A stretch of 64,000 nt of DNA from Streptomyces sp. MNU76. Its GTDB lineage: Bacteria > Actinomycetota > Actinomycetes > Streptomycetales > Streptomycetaceae. Below are positions 8,062-16,821 of this stretch, piece by piece. Position numbers and translations under genes: made by a program. Location: assembly GCF_020982545.1 (NCBI RefSeq), contig NZ_JAJKLK010000003.1, positions 992,001 through 1,056,000 of the forward strand. The letters run 5' to 3'. Under the pieces are notes generated by a model. It was not told where the DNA came from, searched no databases, and was given only the letters and a program-made list of their open reading frames with translations. Positions within the stretch are counted from its first letter, which is position 1. Each line of letters opens with the position of its first letter.

Positions 8062-8736
8062 ATGTTGTCGACAGGACTTCCGCAAGGGGCCGTGCCCAAG
8101 CTCGAACGCCCCGGTCCACTGCGCGACCGCGTCTACGAGGCCCTGCTCGAACTCATCACCACCCGTGCGCTGCGCCCCGGCCAGCACCTCGTCGAGAGCG
8201 AACTCGCCGGGCACCTCGGGGTCTCCCGGCAGCCCGTCCGCGAGGCCCTGCAGCGGCTCAACACCGAGGGGTGGGTCGACCTCCGGCCCGCCCAGGGCGC
8301 GTTCGTGCACGAGCCGACGGAGGCGGAGGCCGACCAACTCCTCACCGTCCGCACCCTGCTGGAGGCCGAGGCCGCCCGTCTCGCCGCGGCGAACGCCGGT
8401 ACGGCGGGCATCACGGCCCTGGAGGAGCTCTGCGCGGAGGGCGAGCGGGCCGTCGAGGCCGACGACGTCGACGCGGCCGTCGCCCTCAACGCCCGCTTCC
8501 ACGCCAAGGTCATGGAGCTGGCCGGCAACACGGTCCTCGCCGAACTCGCCGCCCAGGTCGACCGCCGTGTGCGCTGGTACTACACCCCGGTCGCCCGGCA
8601 ACGCGGCCACCAGTCCTGGATCGAGCACCGCGAACTCATCGCGGCGATCTCGGGCCGCGACGAACAGCGGGCCACGGAGGTCATGCGGGCCCACACGGAA
8701 CACACCCGCAAGACGTACCACGAGCGGGAGAAGTGA
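8062..8736 (+). CDS. GntR family transcriptional regulator, FCD (FadR-type) subfamily
   Basis: ATG 8062 follows GGAGGGGG. Residues ~14-80 form the winged helix (GPLRDRVYEALLELITTRAL, ESELAGHLGVSRQPVREALQ, LNTEGWVDLRPAQGAFVHEP), which is nearly canonical GntR. Residues ~85-215 form the all-helical FCD ligand domain (LLTVRTLLEAEAARLAA, LNARFHAKVMELAGN, HRELIAAISGRDEQRATEVM). FCD regulators usually sense carboxylic acids or sugars acids through a bound metal. No obvious target operon is adjacent; paired elements in its own upstream region suggest autoregulation. The gene ends at a strong terminator. Confidence 0.88.
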   Translation: MLSTGLPQGAVPKLERPGPLRDRVYEALLELITTRALRPGQHLVESELAGHLGVSRQPVREALQRLNTEGWVDLRPAQGAFVHEPTEAEADQLLTVRTLLEAEAARLAAANAGTAGITALEELCAEGERAVEADDVDAAVALNARFHAKVMELAGNTVLAELAAQVDRRVRWYYTPVARQRGHQSWIEHRELIAAISGRDEQRATEVMRAHTEHTRKTYHEREK

Positions 8737-8751
8737 GGGAGATTCACGAGC

Positions 8752-8786
8752 AGGGCGGCCGCTGTCTCTGAGACGGCCGCCCTTTT
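8752..8786 (+). terminator. intrinsic terminator of the GntR gene
   Basis: AGGGCGGCCG (8752-8761) pairs with CGGCCGCCCT (8774-8783) across a 12-nt loop and is followed by a run of T. The stem starts 16 bp after the stop at 8736. Confidence 0.85.
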
Positions 8787-9212
8787 CGCGCGCCGCCGAC
8801 GCGGGGCGCCAGACCGTCGTGGGCCTCGGCCGTCGCGGGCCTCGGCCGTCGCGGACCCGGACGTCCTGAACCTCGTGGGCCTTGGCCCTCGTGGACCTCG
8901 GCGCCGACAGCCGCTCGTGGCGCGTCGTCGCTGGTGGGCGGGCGCGGTGAGTTGGTGGCAGCTGGGCGCCGTTGCTCGCCCGGTGGACCGCCTCCGCCCT
9001 GCTCCTCGGCGGTCGCACCCTGCGGGGCGTGCATGTCCCGGCCCGCCGCCGTGACGCCCTTTGTCCTCTCAGTGGAGAAAGTTGACGGCAATTCCTGCGC
9101 AACTTCTTCCCAGCCCCGGCAGCCGCTGCTACGTTCCCCTGCGAAAGGACGGTCGCGGCGAAGTGGCCGGAACCCGAAGGACGTTGCGGCCGGTTGAGGC
9201 GGGGAGGGGCTT
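8787..9212. other. non-coding stretch before the ROK gene
   Basis: I see no credible gene in these ~425 bp. The first part holds imperfect direct repeats of TCGTGGGCCTCGGCCG / TCGCGGGCCTCGGCCG (around 8817-8850). Near the ROK start there is an inverted repeat AAGTTG (9079-9084) ... CAACTT (9100-9105) containing TTGACG, a plausible operator/promoter for the ROK regulator and transport operon. Confidence 0.4.
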
Positions 9213-10403
9213 GTGAGACGTATGACGGCTCGACCCGCGAACGCGCATCAGGCTCGGCTGCTGCGGCTGTTGCGGGACGGAGGGCCCAACTCGCGGGCCC
9301 AGCTGGGCGATCGGGTGGACCTCTCGCGGTCGAAACTGGCCGTGGAGGTGGACCGGCTCCTGGAGACGGGACTGGTCGTGGCCGACGGACTCGCCGCCTC
9401 GCGCGGTGGCCGCCGGTCGCACAACATCCGCCTCGCTCCCCAACTGCGTTTCCTGGGCGTGGACATCGGCGCCACCTCGATCGATGTGGCTGTCACCAAC
9501 GCCGAGTTGGAGATCCTCGGGCACATCAATCAGCCGATGGACGTCCGGGAGGGCCCCGTCGCCGTCTTCGAGCAGGTGCTGTCCATGGCGGCCAAGCTCA
9601 AGGCCTCCGGGCTCGCGGAAGGGTTCGACGGCGCCGGCATCGGCGTCCCCGGACCGGTCCGCTTCCCGGAGGGCGTCCCGGTCGCCCCGCCGATCATGCC
9701 GGGCTGGGACGGGTTCCCGGTCCGCGAGGCGCTCAGCCAGGAACTCGGCTGCCCCGTCATGGTCGACAACGACGTGAACCTGATGGCGATGGGGGAGATG
9801 CACGCGGGCGTGGCCCGTTCCGTGGGCGACTTCCTCTGCGTCAAGATCGGCACCGGCATCGGCTGTGGCATCGTCGTCGGTGGTGAGGTCCACCGCGGTA
9901 CGACGGGCAGCGCCGGCGACATCGGGCACATCCTCGCCGTACCGGACGGCCGCCCCTGCGCCTGCGGCAACCGGGGCTGCCTGGAGGCCCACTTCAGCGG
10001 CGCCGCCCTCGCCCGCGACGCCGGGGAAGCCGCCCAGCAGGGACTCTCGGCGGAACTCGCCTCGCGTCTGGAGACCAACGGCACCCTCACCGCCGTCGAC
10101 GTGGCCGCCGCGGCCGCCGCCGGCGACGCCACCGCGCTCGACCTGATACGCGAGGGCGGCAACCGCACCGGCCAGGTCATCGCCGGACTCGTCAGCTTCT
10201 TCAACCCCGGCCTGGTGGTGATCGGCGGCGGAGTGACCGGCCTCGGCCACACCCTGCTCGCCGCCATCCGCACCCAGGTCTACCGTCAGTCACTGCCTCT
10301 CGCGACCAACAATCTGCCCATCGTGCTGGGGGAGTTGGGGCCCACCGCCGGAGTCATCGGCGCGGCCCGTCTCATCAGCGACCACCTGTTCTCACCCGCG
10401 TGA
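9213..10403 (+). CDS. ROK family transcriptional regulator
   Basis: GTG 9213 follows GGGGAGGGG closely; ATG 9222 is a possible alternative. Residues ~10-65 are a winged helix (HQARLLRLLRDGGPNSRAQL, DLSRSKLAVEVDRLLETGLV). The rest is a ROK sugar-kinase fold: LGVDIGATSIDVAVTN phosphate loop, GIGVPGPV, VMVDNDVNLMAMGE, KIGTGIGCGIVVGG, and the zinc motif CACGNRGCLEAHFSG (CxCGxxGCxE). Such proteins are sugar-responsive repressors or kinases-turned-regulators. Its position directly before a sugar ABC importer and dehydrogenase genes implies that it controls that operon in response to the imported sugar or an intermediate. Confidence 0.9.
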   Translation: MRRMTARPANAHQARLLRLLRDGGPNSRAQLGDRVDLSRSKLAVEVDRLLETGLVVADGLAASRGGRRSHNIRLAPQLRFLGVDIGATSIDVAVTNAELEILGHINQPMDVREGPVAVFEQVLSMAAKLKASGLAEGFDGAGIGVPGPVRFPEGVPVAPPIMPGWDGFPVREALSQELGCPVMVDNDVNLMAMGEMHAGVARSVGDFLCVKIGTGIGCGIVVGGEVHRGTTGSAGDIGHILAVPDGRPCACGNRGCLEAHFSGAALARDAGEAAQQGLSAELASRLETNGTLTAVDVAAAAAAGDATALDLIREGGNRTGQVIAGLVSFFNPGLVVIGGGVTGLGHTLLAAIRTQVYRQSLPLATNNLPIVLGELGPTAGVIGAARLISDHLFSPA

Positions 10404-10543
10404 GCCCTCTTCCGTTCGCACCCGCCTAGGCCCTCGACCGCCCGGGCCCACCAGCACAGCGCTCTGCCTCGCCCTGCCCGAAACGCCTGCCCAGCAGACG
10501 GCTTCGCCCTGAAACCGGCCCGCACGCCCGCCAAGGGGAACTC

Positions 10544-12126
10544 ATGGCACCAGAATTACCGCTGCTCACCATGTCCGGCATCACCAAGTCGTTCCCCGGA
10601 GTCCGGGCCCTGGACGGCGTCGACCTCGACGTCCAGGCCGGAGAGGTCCACTGCCTGCTCGGCCAGAACGGCGCCGGGAAGTCCACCCTGATCAAGGTCC
10701 TGGCCGGTGCCCACCAGCCCGACGACGGCACCATCACCTGGCGGGGCGAACCCGTCACCCTCAAGTCCCCGATCGCCGCCATGCGCCTCGGCATCGCCAC
10801 CATCTACCAGGAACTCGACCTGGTCGAGGGGCTGTCGGTGGCCGAGAACGTCCACCTCGGACACGAGCCCACCGCGGCCGGCTTCGTCGTACGAGGGAAG
10901 GCGGCGCGGGCGTCGACGGCCGCGCTGCTCAAGCGACTCGGCCATCCGGAGGTCGATCCGGCGCGGCTGGTGGGTGAGTTGTCGGCCGCGCAGCAGCAGA
11001 TCGTTTCCATGGCGCGGGCGCTCTCCCACGACGTACGGCTGATCGTGATGGACGAACCCTCGGCCGCCCTCGACCCGGACGAGGTCGACAACCTGTTCAG
11101 GATCGTCGGCGACCTGACCGCCGACGGCGTGGCCGTCGTCTACATCTCGCACCGCCTGGAGGAGATCCGCCGGATCGGCGACCGGGTGACCGTACTGAAG
11201 GACGGGCGGGCCGTGGCGGGCGGGCTGCCCGCGAAGTCCACGCCGACGCGCGAGGTCGTGGCCCTGATGACCGGGCGCAACGTCGAGTACGTCTTCCCCG
11301 ACCGCCCGCCCGCGCCCCGGCCGCCGTCGAGCCCGTCCTCCAGGTGCGGGGACTGGCGCGCGCCGGGGAGTTCGAGCCGTTCGACCTGGACGTGCGGCCC
11401 GGCGAGATCGTGGGGCTCGCCGGACTCGTCGGCTCCGGACGCTCGGAGATCCTGGAGACGATCTACGGCGCACGCAAGCCCAATGCCGGTCAAGTCACCG
11501 TGGAAGGGCGGCAGTTGAGGCTCGGCAGTGTACGGGCCGCCGTACGGGCCGGGCTCGGGCTCGCACCCGAGGAGCGCAAGGCGCAGGCGCTGCTGATGCT
11601 GGAGTCCGTCACCAGAAACGTTTCCGTGTCGTCGATGTCCCGCTTCGCACGCGTCGGCTGGATCGACCGGGCGGCGGAGCTGAAAGGAGCGCGCGCGGCG
11701 ACCCGCGAGCTGTCCCTGCGCCCCGACAACCCGGCCGTCCCCGTCCGCACCCTCTCCGGAGGCAACCAACAGAAGGCGGTCCTCGCCCGTTGGCTGCTGC
11801 GCGGCTGCCGGGTCCTGCTGCTCGACGAGCCGACCCGGGGCGTCGACGTCGGAGCCCGCGCCGAGCTGTACGCGGTGGTGCGCCGGCTCGCCGACGAAGG
11901 GCTCGCCGTACTGCTGGTCTCCAGCGAGGTGCCCGAAGTCCTCGGCCTCGCCGACCGGGTGCTCGTCCTGCGCGAGGGACGGGTCGTGCACACCGCGCCC
12001 GCCCGTGAGCTCGACGAACACCGTGTCCTCGACCTCGTGATGGAAGGAAGCCCGGTGGCCAGTGTGGCAAGTCCGGTGGCCGGTGCGGGGAGCCCCGCGA
12101 CCGGTGAAGGGAGCCCGGCGTCATGA
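10544..12126 (+). CDS. sugar ABC transporter ATP-binding protein (RbsA/MglA type), frameshifted
   Basis: Two nucleotide-binding domains lie in one gene of about 527 residues, the usual RbsA length. The first has Walker A GQNGAGKSTLIKV, a variant signature GELSAAQQQIVSMARAL and Walker B LIVMDEPSAAL. The second has a degenerate Walker A VGSGRSEIL, a signature TLSGGNQQKAVLARWL and LLLDEPTRGVDVGA. The reading frame breaks after NVEYVFPDRPP and resumes as AAVEPVLQVRGLARAGEF one frame over, so one base is missing at 11303-11320, which includes a C4 run at 11315-11318. The C-terminal tail has repeated SPVA/SPAT units. ATGA overlap with the permease gene. Energises import of a sugar. Confidence 0.85.
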
Positions 12127-13142
12127 CCCAGCCCGTGTCCCCGCCCCGGGACGGCGCCGACAAGGCGCCCCCCGTCAGTGAACCGCCGGCCTGGCGCACC
12201 CTCGTGTTCCGCGCCGACGTGCGCACCCTCTCGCTCCTCGGTGTCCTGGCGGCGCTGATCGTCATCGGCGGCGCCACCCGGCCCGACGAGTTCCTCGACA
12301 CCCGCAACCTCCAACTCGTCCTCACCCAGGCCTCCGTCATCGGCGTGGTCACCGTCGGCATGACCTTCGTCATCACCTCCGGCGGCATCGACCTGTCGGT
12401 GGGGGCGATCGTCGCCCTGGCGTCGGTGTGGGCGACGACCGTGGCCACACAGGAGTACGGCTTCGCCGGCATCCTCTTCACGGCGGTGATCGTCGGCGTC
12501 GGCTGCGGCCTGGTGAACGGACTGCTCATCGCCTACGGCGGGATGGTCCCCTTCATCGCCACCCTCGCCATGCTCGCCTCGGCCCGCGGACTCGCCCTCC
12601 AGATCACCGACGGCAGCACCCAGGTCGTCACCGTCGACGCCATCCTCGACCTCGGAGAACGCGACGCGTACGTCCTCGGTATCCCGCCGCTCGTCCTGGT
12701 CTTCGCACTCGTGACGATCATCGGCTGGCTCGTGCTGAACCGCACGACCTTCGGCCGGCGCACGGTCGCCGTCGGCGGCAACGCGGAGGCGGCCCGGCTC
12801 GCGGGCATCGACGTCCGCCGCCAGCGGCTCTATCTGTACCTGCTCTCCGGACTGTGCTGCGGCATCGCCGCCTTCCTGCTGATCGTGCTCTCCGGCTCGG
12901 GCCAGAACACCAACGGCAACCTCTACGAACTCGACGCCATCGCCGCCGCGATCATCGGCGGCACCCTGCTCAGCGGTGGCCGGGGCACCATCACCGGCTC
13001 CGTCCTCGGCGTCCTGATCTTCACCACGATCACCAACATCTTCGCGCTCAACAACCTGCAGAGCGACGTCCAGCAGATCGCCAAGGGCGCGATCATCGTC
13101 GCCGCGGTCCTGGTCCAGCGACGCACGGCCAGCACGACCTGA
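12123..13142 (+). CDS. sugar ABC transporter permease (RbsC type)
   Basis: The 339-residue protein has about eight to ten hydrophobic helices and the RbsC signatures VGMTFVITSGGIDLSVGAIV, near residue 80, and NAEAARLAGIDVRRQRLYLY, the cytoplasmic coupling loop, followed by DAIAAAIIGGTLLSGGRGTI. It forms the membrane channel of the importer with the neighbouring ATPase and lipoprotein. Start ATG 12123 overlaps the ATPase stop (ATGA), indicating translational coupling. The substrate is probably a monosaccharide, a cyclitol or a derivative, judging from the family. Confidence 0.93.
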   Translation: MTQPVSPPRDGADKAPPVSEPPAWRTLVFRADVRTLSLLGVLAALIVIGGATRPDEFLDTRNLQLVLTQASVIGVVTVGMTFVITSGGIDLSVGAIVALASVWATTVATQEYGFAGILFTAVIVGVGCGLVNGLLIAYGGMVPFIATLAMLASARGLALQITDGSTQVVTVDAILDLGERDAYVLGIPPLVLVFALVTIIGWLVLNRTTFGRRTVAVGGNAEAARLAGIDVRRQRLYLYLLSGLCCGIAAFLLIVLSGSGQNTNGNLYELDAIAAAIIGGTLLSGGRGTITGSVLGVLIFTTITNIFALNNLQSDVQQIAKGAIIVAAVLVQRRTASTT

Positions 13143-13177
13143 CCACCGAAGAGCCGACACGCGAAAGGTCCACCGCC

Positions 13178-14215
13178 ATGCCAGAGTTCACCAGCCGCAG
13201 AGGACTGCTCTTCGGGACCGCCGCCGTCTCGGCAGGCGCCCTCCTCGTAGGTTGCACCAGCAACGAGACCAAGGACGACCCGGCCGCGAACGACCAGCCC
13301 GCCGCCGACGACAAGCCCGGCAAGGCGGTCACCATCGGCTTCGCCGGACCGCAGGCCGACCACGGCTGGCTCAACGCGATCAACCAGAACGCCAAGAGCC
13401 GCGCCGAGCGGTACGAGGACGTCACCCTGGAGATCACCGAGGGGTCGAACGACACCGCCCAGCAGATCGGGCAGATCGAGACCCTCATCAACAAGAAGGT
13501 CGACGTCCTGGTCGTGCTGCCGGCCGACGGCAAGGCGCTCACCCAGGTCGGCCTCAAGGCGATGCGGGCCGGCATCCCCGTGGTCAACCTCGACCGGATC
13601 TTCAACTCCCCGCAGGCGTACCGCTGCTGGATCGGCGGCGACAACTACGGCATGGGCCTCAACGCCGGCCACTACATCGGCGAGAAGCTCAAGGACAAGA
13701 GCGACGCCCGGGTCATCGAGCTCGCCGGGCTGGACAACCTGGAGCTGACCAAGCAGCGCACCCAGGGCTTCGACGACGCCCTGAAGAACTACCCGAACAT
13801 CAAGAAGGTCGCCCGGCAGGCCGCCGAGTTCACCGTCGAGTCCGGGCAGGCCAAGATGGCCCAACTCCTGCAGGCCCAGTCGAACTTCGACGCCCTGTGG
13901 AACCACGACGACGACCAGGGCGTCGGCGCCCTGCGCGCCATCGAGCAGGCCGGGCGCGACGACTTCCTGATGGTCGGCGGCGCGGGCGCGCTCTCCGCGT
14001 TCCAGGCGATCAAGAAGGACGACGGGGTCCTCAAGGCGACCGTCCTCTACCCGCCGACCATGGCCGCCTCCGCGATCGACCTCGCCCGCGCCCTCGGCCA
14101 GGGCAAGGGGGTCGGTGGCCTCGCCGAGTTCGAGATCCCGTCCTCGCTGACGCTGTACTCGGCCGTCGTCGACAAGGACAACGTCGACCAGTACATGGCC
14201 ACCGGCTTCAAGTGA
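13178..14215 (+). CDS. sugar ABC transporter substrate-binding lipoprotein (RbsB type)
   Basis: The N-terminus MPEFTSRRGLLFGTAAVSAG then ALLVGCTSN combines a twin-arginine-like SRRGLLF motif with a lipobox LVGC, so it is probably a Tat-exported lipoprotein. The mature 320 residues are a type 1 periplasmic-binding fold: TIGFAGPQADHGWLNAINQN, TLINKKVDVLVVLPADGKAL, GIPVVNLDRIFNS, CWIGGDNYGMGLNAGHYIGE, DALWNHDDDQGVGALRAIEQ. It captures the sugar for the permease. RBS GAAAGG precedes ATG 13178. A GC-rich linker with repeated GGGACCACGGACCCGACC units (14220-14280) follows. Confidence 0.92.
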   Translation: MPEFTSRRGLLFGTAAVSAGALLVGCTSNETKDDPAANDQPAADDKPGKAVTIGFAGPQADHGWLNAINQNAKSRAERYEDVTLEITEGSNDTAQQIGQIETLINKKVDVLVVLPADGKALTQVGLKAMRAGIPVVNLDRIFNSPQAYRCWIGGDNYGMGLNAGHYIGEKLKDKSDARVIELAGLDNLELTKQRTQGFDDALKNYPNIKKVARQAAEFTVESGQAKMAQLLQAQSNFDALWNHDDDQGVGALRAIEQAGRDDFLMVGGAGALSAFQAIKKDDGVLKATVLYPPTMAASAIDLARALGQGKGVGGLAEFEIPSSLTLYSAVVDKDNVDQYMATGFK

Positions 14216-14365
14216 CGGGTCCCGCCCGACGGACCCGACCGGGACCACGGACCCGACCGGGACCACGGACCCGACCGCGACCGGGGGCCGGGACGACGCG
14301 GGACCCGGCCCCGGACCGCCGACCCGGGCCCCACCCCACCGCGCCACCACGAGGAGGACACACGC

Positions 14366-15712
14366 ATGGGACAGCCGCAGCAGCCCGACCAGGCCGAGGC
14401 GGAGGTCAGGAGCGCAGGGGCCCGACGCGGGGCCCGGGGCCGGTCCGGCCGGTGCCGGTCCTCGTGCCGGGGAGTGGCCCGCGGGGCTCGCCGGAGGGGC
14501 GTACAAGCCGCAGTTGCGGGTCGGGATGGTCGGGTACGCCTTCATGGGGGCCGCGCACTCGCAGGGGTGGCGCACGGCGGGGCGCGTCTTCGACCTGCCG
14601 CTCACCCCCGTGCTCGCCGCCGTCTGCGGGCGGGACGCGGACGCGGTGCGGGCCATGGCGGACCGGCACGGGTGGGCGGGGACGGAGACCGACTGGCGGC
14701 GGCTGATCGCCCGCGACGACATCGACCTCGTGGACATCTGCACCCCCGGCGACAGCCACGCCGAGATCGCGCTCGCCGCGCTGGCCGCCGGCAAGCACGT
14801 GCTCTGCGAGAAGCCGCTCGCCAACACCGTGGCGGAGGCGGAGCGGATGGCGTCGGCGGCCGAAGAGGCTTACGCACAGGGCAGGTTGGCGATGGTGGGC
14901 TTCAACTACCGTCGGTTGCCCGCCACCGCGCTCGCCCGCCGCATGGTCGCCGAGGGCCGACTGGGCACCCTGCGGCACGTACGGGTGACATACCTTCAGG
15001 ACTGGCTCGTGGACCCGGAGTTCCCGCTGACCTGGCGGCTGCGCAAGGAGTCCGCCGGTTCCGGGGCGCTCGGCGACCTGGGCGCCCACATCGTCGACCT
15101 CGCGCAGTACCTGGCGGGCGAGCCGGTGGTCGGAGTGTCCGCGCTGACGGAGACCTTCGTACGCGAACGGCCCCTGCCGGCCGGGGCGACCAGTGGTCTC
15201 GCGTCCTCCGCCGGCACCGCGGGCCGAGGTGCGGTCACCGTCGACGACACGGCCCTGTTCACCGGCCGCTTCGCCTCCGGAGCCGTCGCCTCCTTCGAGG
15301 CCACCCGCTTCGCCACCGGCCGCAAGAACGCCCTGTGCATCGAACTCAACGGTGAACGCGGCTCGTTGGCCTTCGACCTCGAACGGCTCAACGAACTCTC
15401 CTACCACGACCACACCGAGCCCGCCGCCCACGCCGGCTTCCGCCGCATCCTCGTCACCGAACCCGACCACCCCTACCTCGACGCCTGGTGGCCGCCGGGG
15501 CACGGCCTCGGCTACGAGCACACCTTCGTCCACCAGGCCCGAGACCTGGTCCACGCCGTGGCGGCCGGCCGACGGCCCGAGCCCTCGTTCGCGGACGGAC
15601 TGCAGGTGCAGCGGGTGCTCGCGGCGGTCGAGGAGAGCGCCGAGAAGAACTCCGTCTACACCCCGACCCACTTCCCGTCCCCGCACCGTCCCACACCCCC
15701 ACAACGGCCTGA
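14366..15712 (+). CDS. Gfo/Idh/MocA family oxidoreductase, apparently frameshifted at both ends
   Basis: The core has the Rossmann motif RVGMVGYAFMGAAHSQGW, the conserved DICTPGDSHAEIALAAL, the CEKPLANTVAEAERM signature (EKP) and the catalytic-region motif ALGDLGAHIVDLAQYLAG (GxxxDxGxH). It should oxidise or reduce a sugar, cyclitol or 3-keto-sugar with NAD(P). ATG 14366 behind GAGGAGG is out of frame with the core, whose own frame has no start except TTG 14514, so a shift near 14400-14450 is likely, although the linker is poorly conserved. At the 3' end the core frame runs past its expected stop after NSVYTPT. A one-base shift near 15660-15700 would end the gene at TGA 15710-15712, just ahead of the next RBS. 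Confidence 0.8.
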
Positions 15713-15724
15713 GGAGGCCCGCAC

Positions 15725-16729
15725 ATGCCGCGCGACTTCACGCTCTTCACCGGCCAGTGGGCCGACCTCCCCCTCGAAGAGGTCTGCCGCCTCGCCCGCG
15801 ACTTCGGCTACGACGGTCTCGAACTCGCCTGCTGGGGCGACCACTTCGAGGTCGACAAGGCCCTCGCCGACCCGTCGTACGTCGACTCCCGCCACCAACT
15901 CCTGGAGAAGTACGGCCTGAAGTGCTGGGCCGTCTCCAACCACCTGGTCGGGCAGGCGGTGTGCGACGCCATCATCGACGAACGTCACCGGGCCATCCTG
16001 CCCGCCCGCATCTGGGGCGACGGCGAGTCCGAGGGCGTGCGGCAGCGGGCCGCCGCCGAGATGGCCGACACCGCGCGGGCCGCCGCCGCCTTCGGCGTGG
16101 ACACCGTCATCGGCTTCACCGGCTCGGCCATCTGGCACCTGGTCGCCATGTTCCCGCCCGCCCCCGAGGCGATGATCGAGCGCGGCTACGACGACTTCGC
16201 CATGCGCTGGAACCCGATCCTCGACGTCTTCGACGCCCAGGGCGTGCGGTTCGCGCACGAGGTCCACCCGAGCGAGATCGCCTATGACTACTGGACAACT
16301 CAGCGTGCGCTGGATGCAGTTGACCGTCGTCCGGCGTTCGGGCTGAACTTCGACCCCTCGCACTTCGTGTGGCAGGACCTCGACCCGGTCGGGTTCCTGT
16401 GGGACTTCCGCGACCGGATCTACCACGTCGACTGCAAGGAGGCCCGCAAGCGGCTCGACGGACGCAACGGCCGCCTCGGCTCGCACCTGCCCTGGGGCGA
16501 CCCGCGCCGGGGCTGGGACTTCGTCTCGGCCGGCCACGGCGACGTCCCCTGGGAGGACGTCTTCCGGATGCTCCGCTCGATCGACTACCGGGGCCCGATC
16601 TCCGTGGAGTGGGAGGACGCCGGCATGGACCGGCTCCAGGGCGCCCCCGAAGCCCTCGCGCGCCTCAAGGCGTTCGACTTCGAACCCCCGACGGCCTCGT
16701 TCGACGCGGCGTTCGGCGGCAACGAGTAA
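15725..16729 (+). CDS. sugar phosphate isomerase/epimerase (xylose isomerase-like TIM barrel)
   Basis: The 334-residue protein carries the AP-endonuclease-2 barrel metal ligands: Glu in [15 protein letters not shown], Asp and His in [14 protein letters not shown], His in HVDCKEA and Glu in [10 protein letters not shown]. It starts [20 protein letters not shown], as in a group of actinobacterial proteins always found beside Gfo/Idh dehydrogenases. These proteins epimerise, isomerise or, in 3-keto-sugar pathways, cleave or hydrate keto-sugars. RBS GAGGAGG lies before ATG 15725. It probably shares the operon and substrate pathway with the dehydrogenase upstream. Confidence 0.9.
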   Translation: MPRDFTLFTGQWADLPLEEVCRLARDFGYDGLELACWGDHFEVDKALADPSYVDSRHQLLEKYGLKCWAVSNHLVGQAVCDAIIDERHRAILPARIWGDGESEGVRQRAAAEMADTARAAAAFGVDTVIGFTGSAIWHLVAMFPPAPEAMIERGYDDFAMRWNPILDVFDAQGVRFAHEVHPSEIAYDYWTTQRALDAVDRRPAFGLNFDPSHFVWQDLDPVGFLWDFRDRIYHVDCKEARKRLDGRNGRLGSHLPWGDPRRGWDFVSAGHGDVPWEDVFRMLRSIDYRGPISVEWEDAGMDRLQGAPEALARLKAFDFEPPTASFDAAFGGNE

Positions 16730-16821
16730 CGCTCCCCTGTCTTCCGGGGTGACGGCGCACCCCGGCGTACCGCACACACCCGCACACCCCCGTACGACCA
16801 GCCCCTTACTGGAGGCATCTC

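Noticed and set aside
14366..14514. TTG 14514 as the true start of the Gfo/Idh gene
   Set aside because: There is no RBS at TTG 14514, whereas ATG 14366 follows a GAGGAGG site; a frameshift in the linker explains both better, though this remains uncertain.
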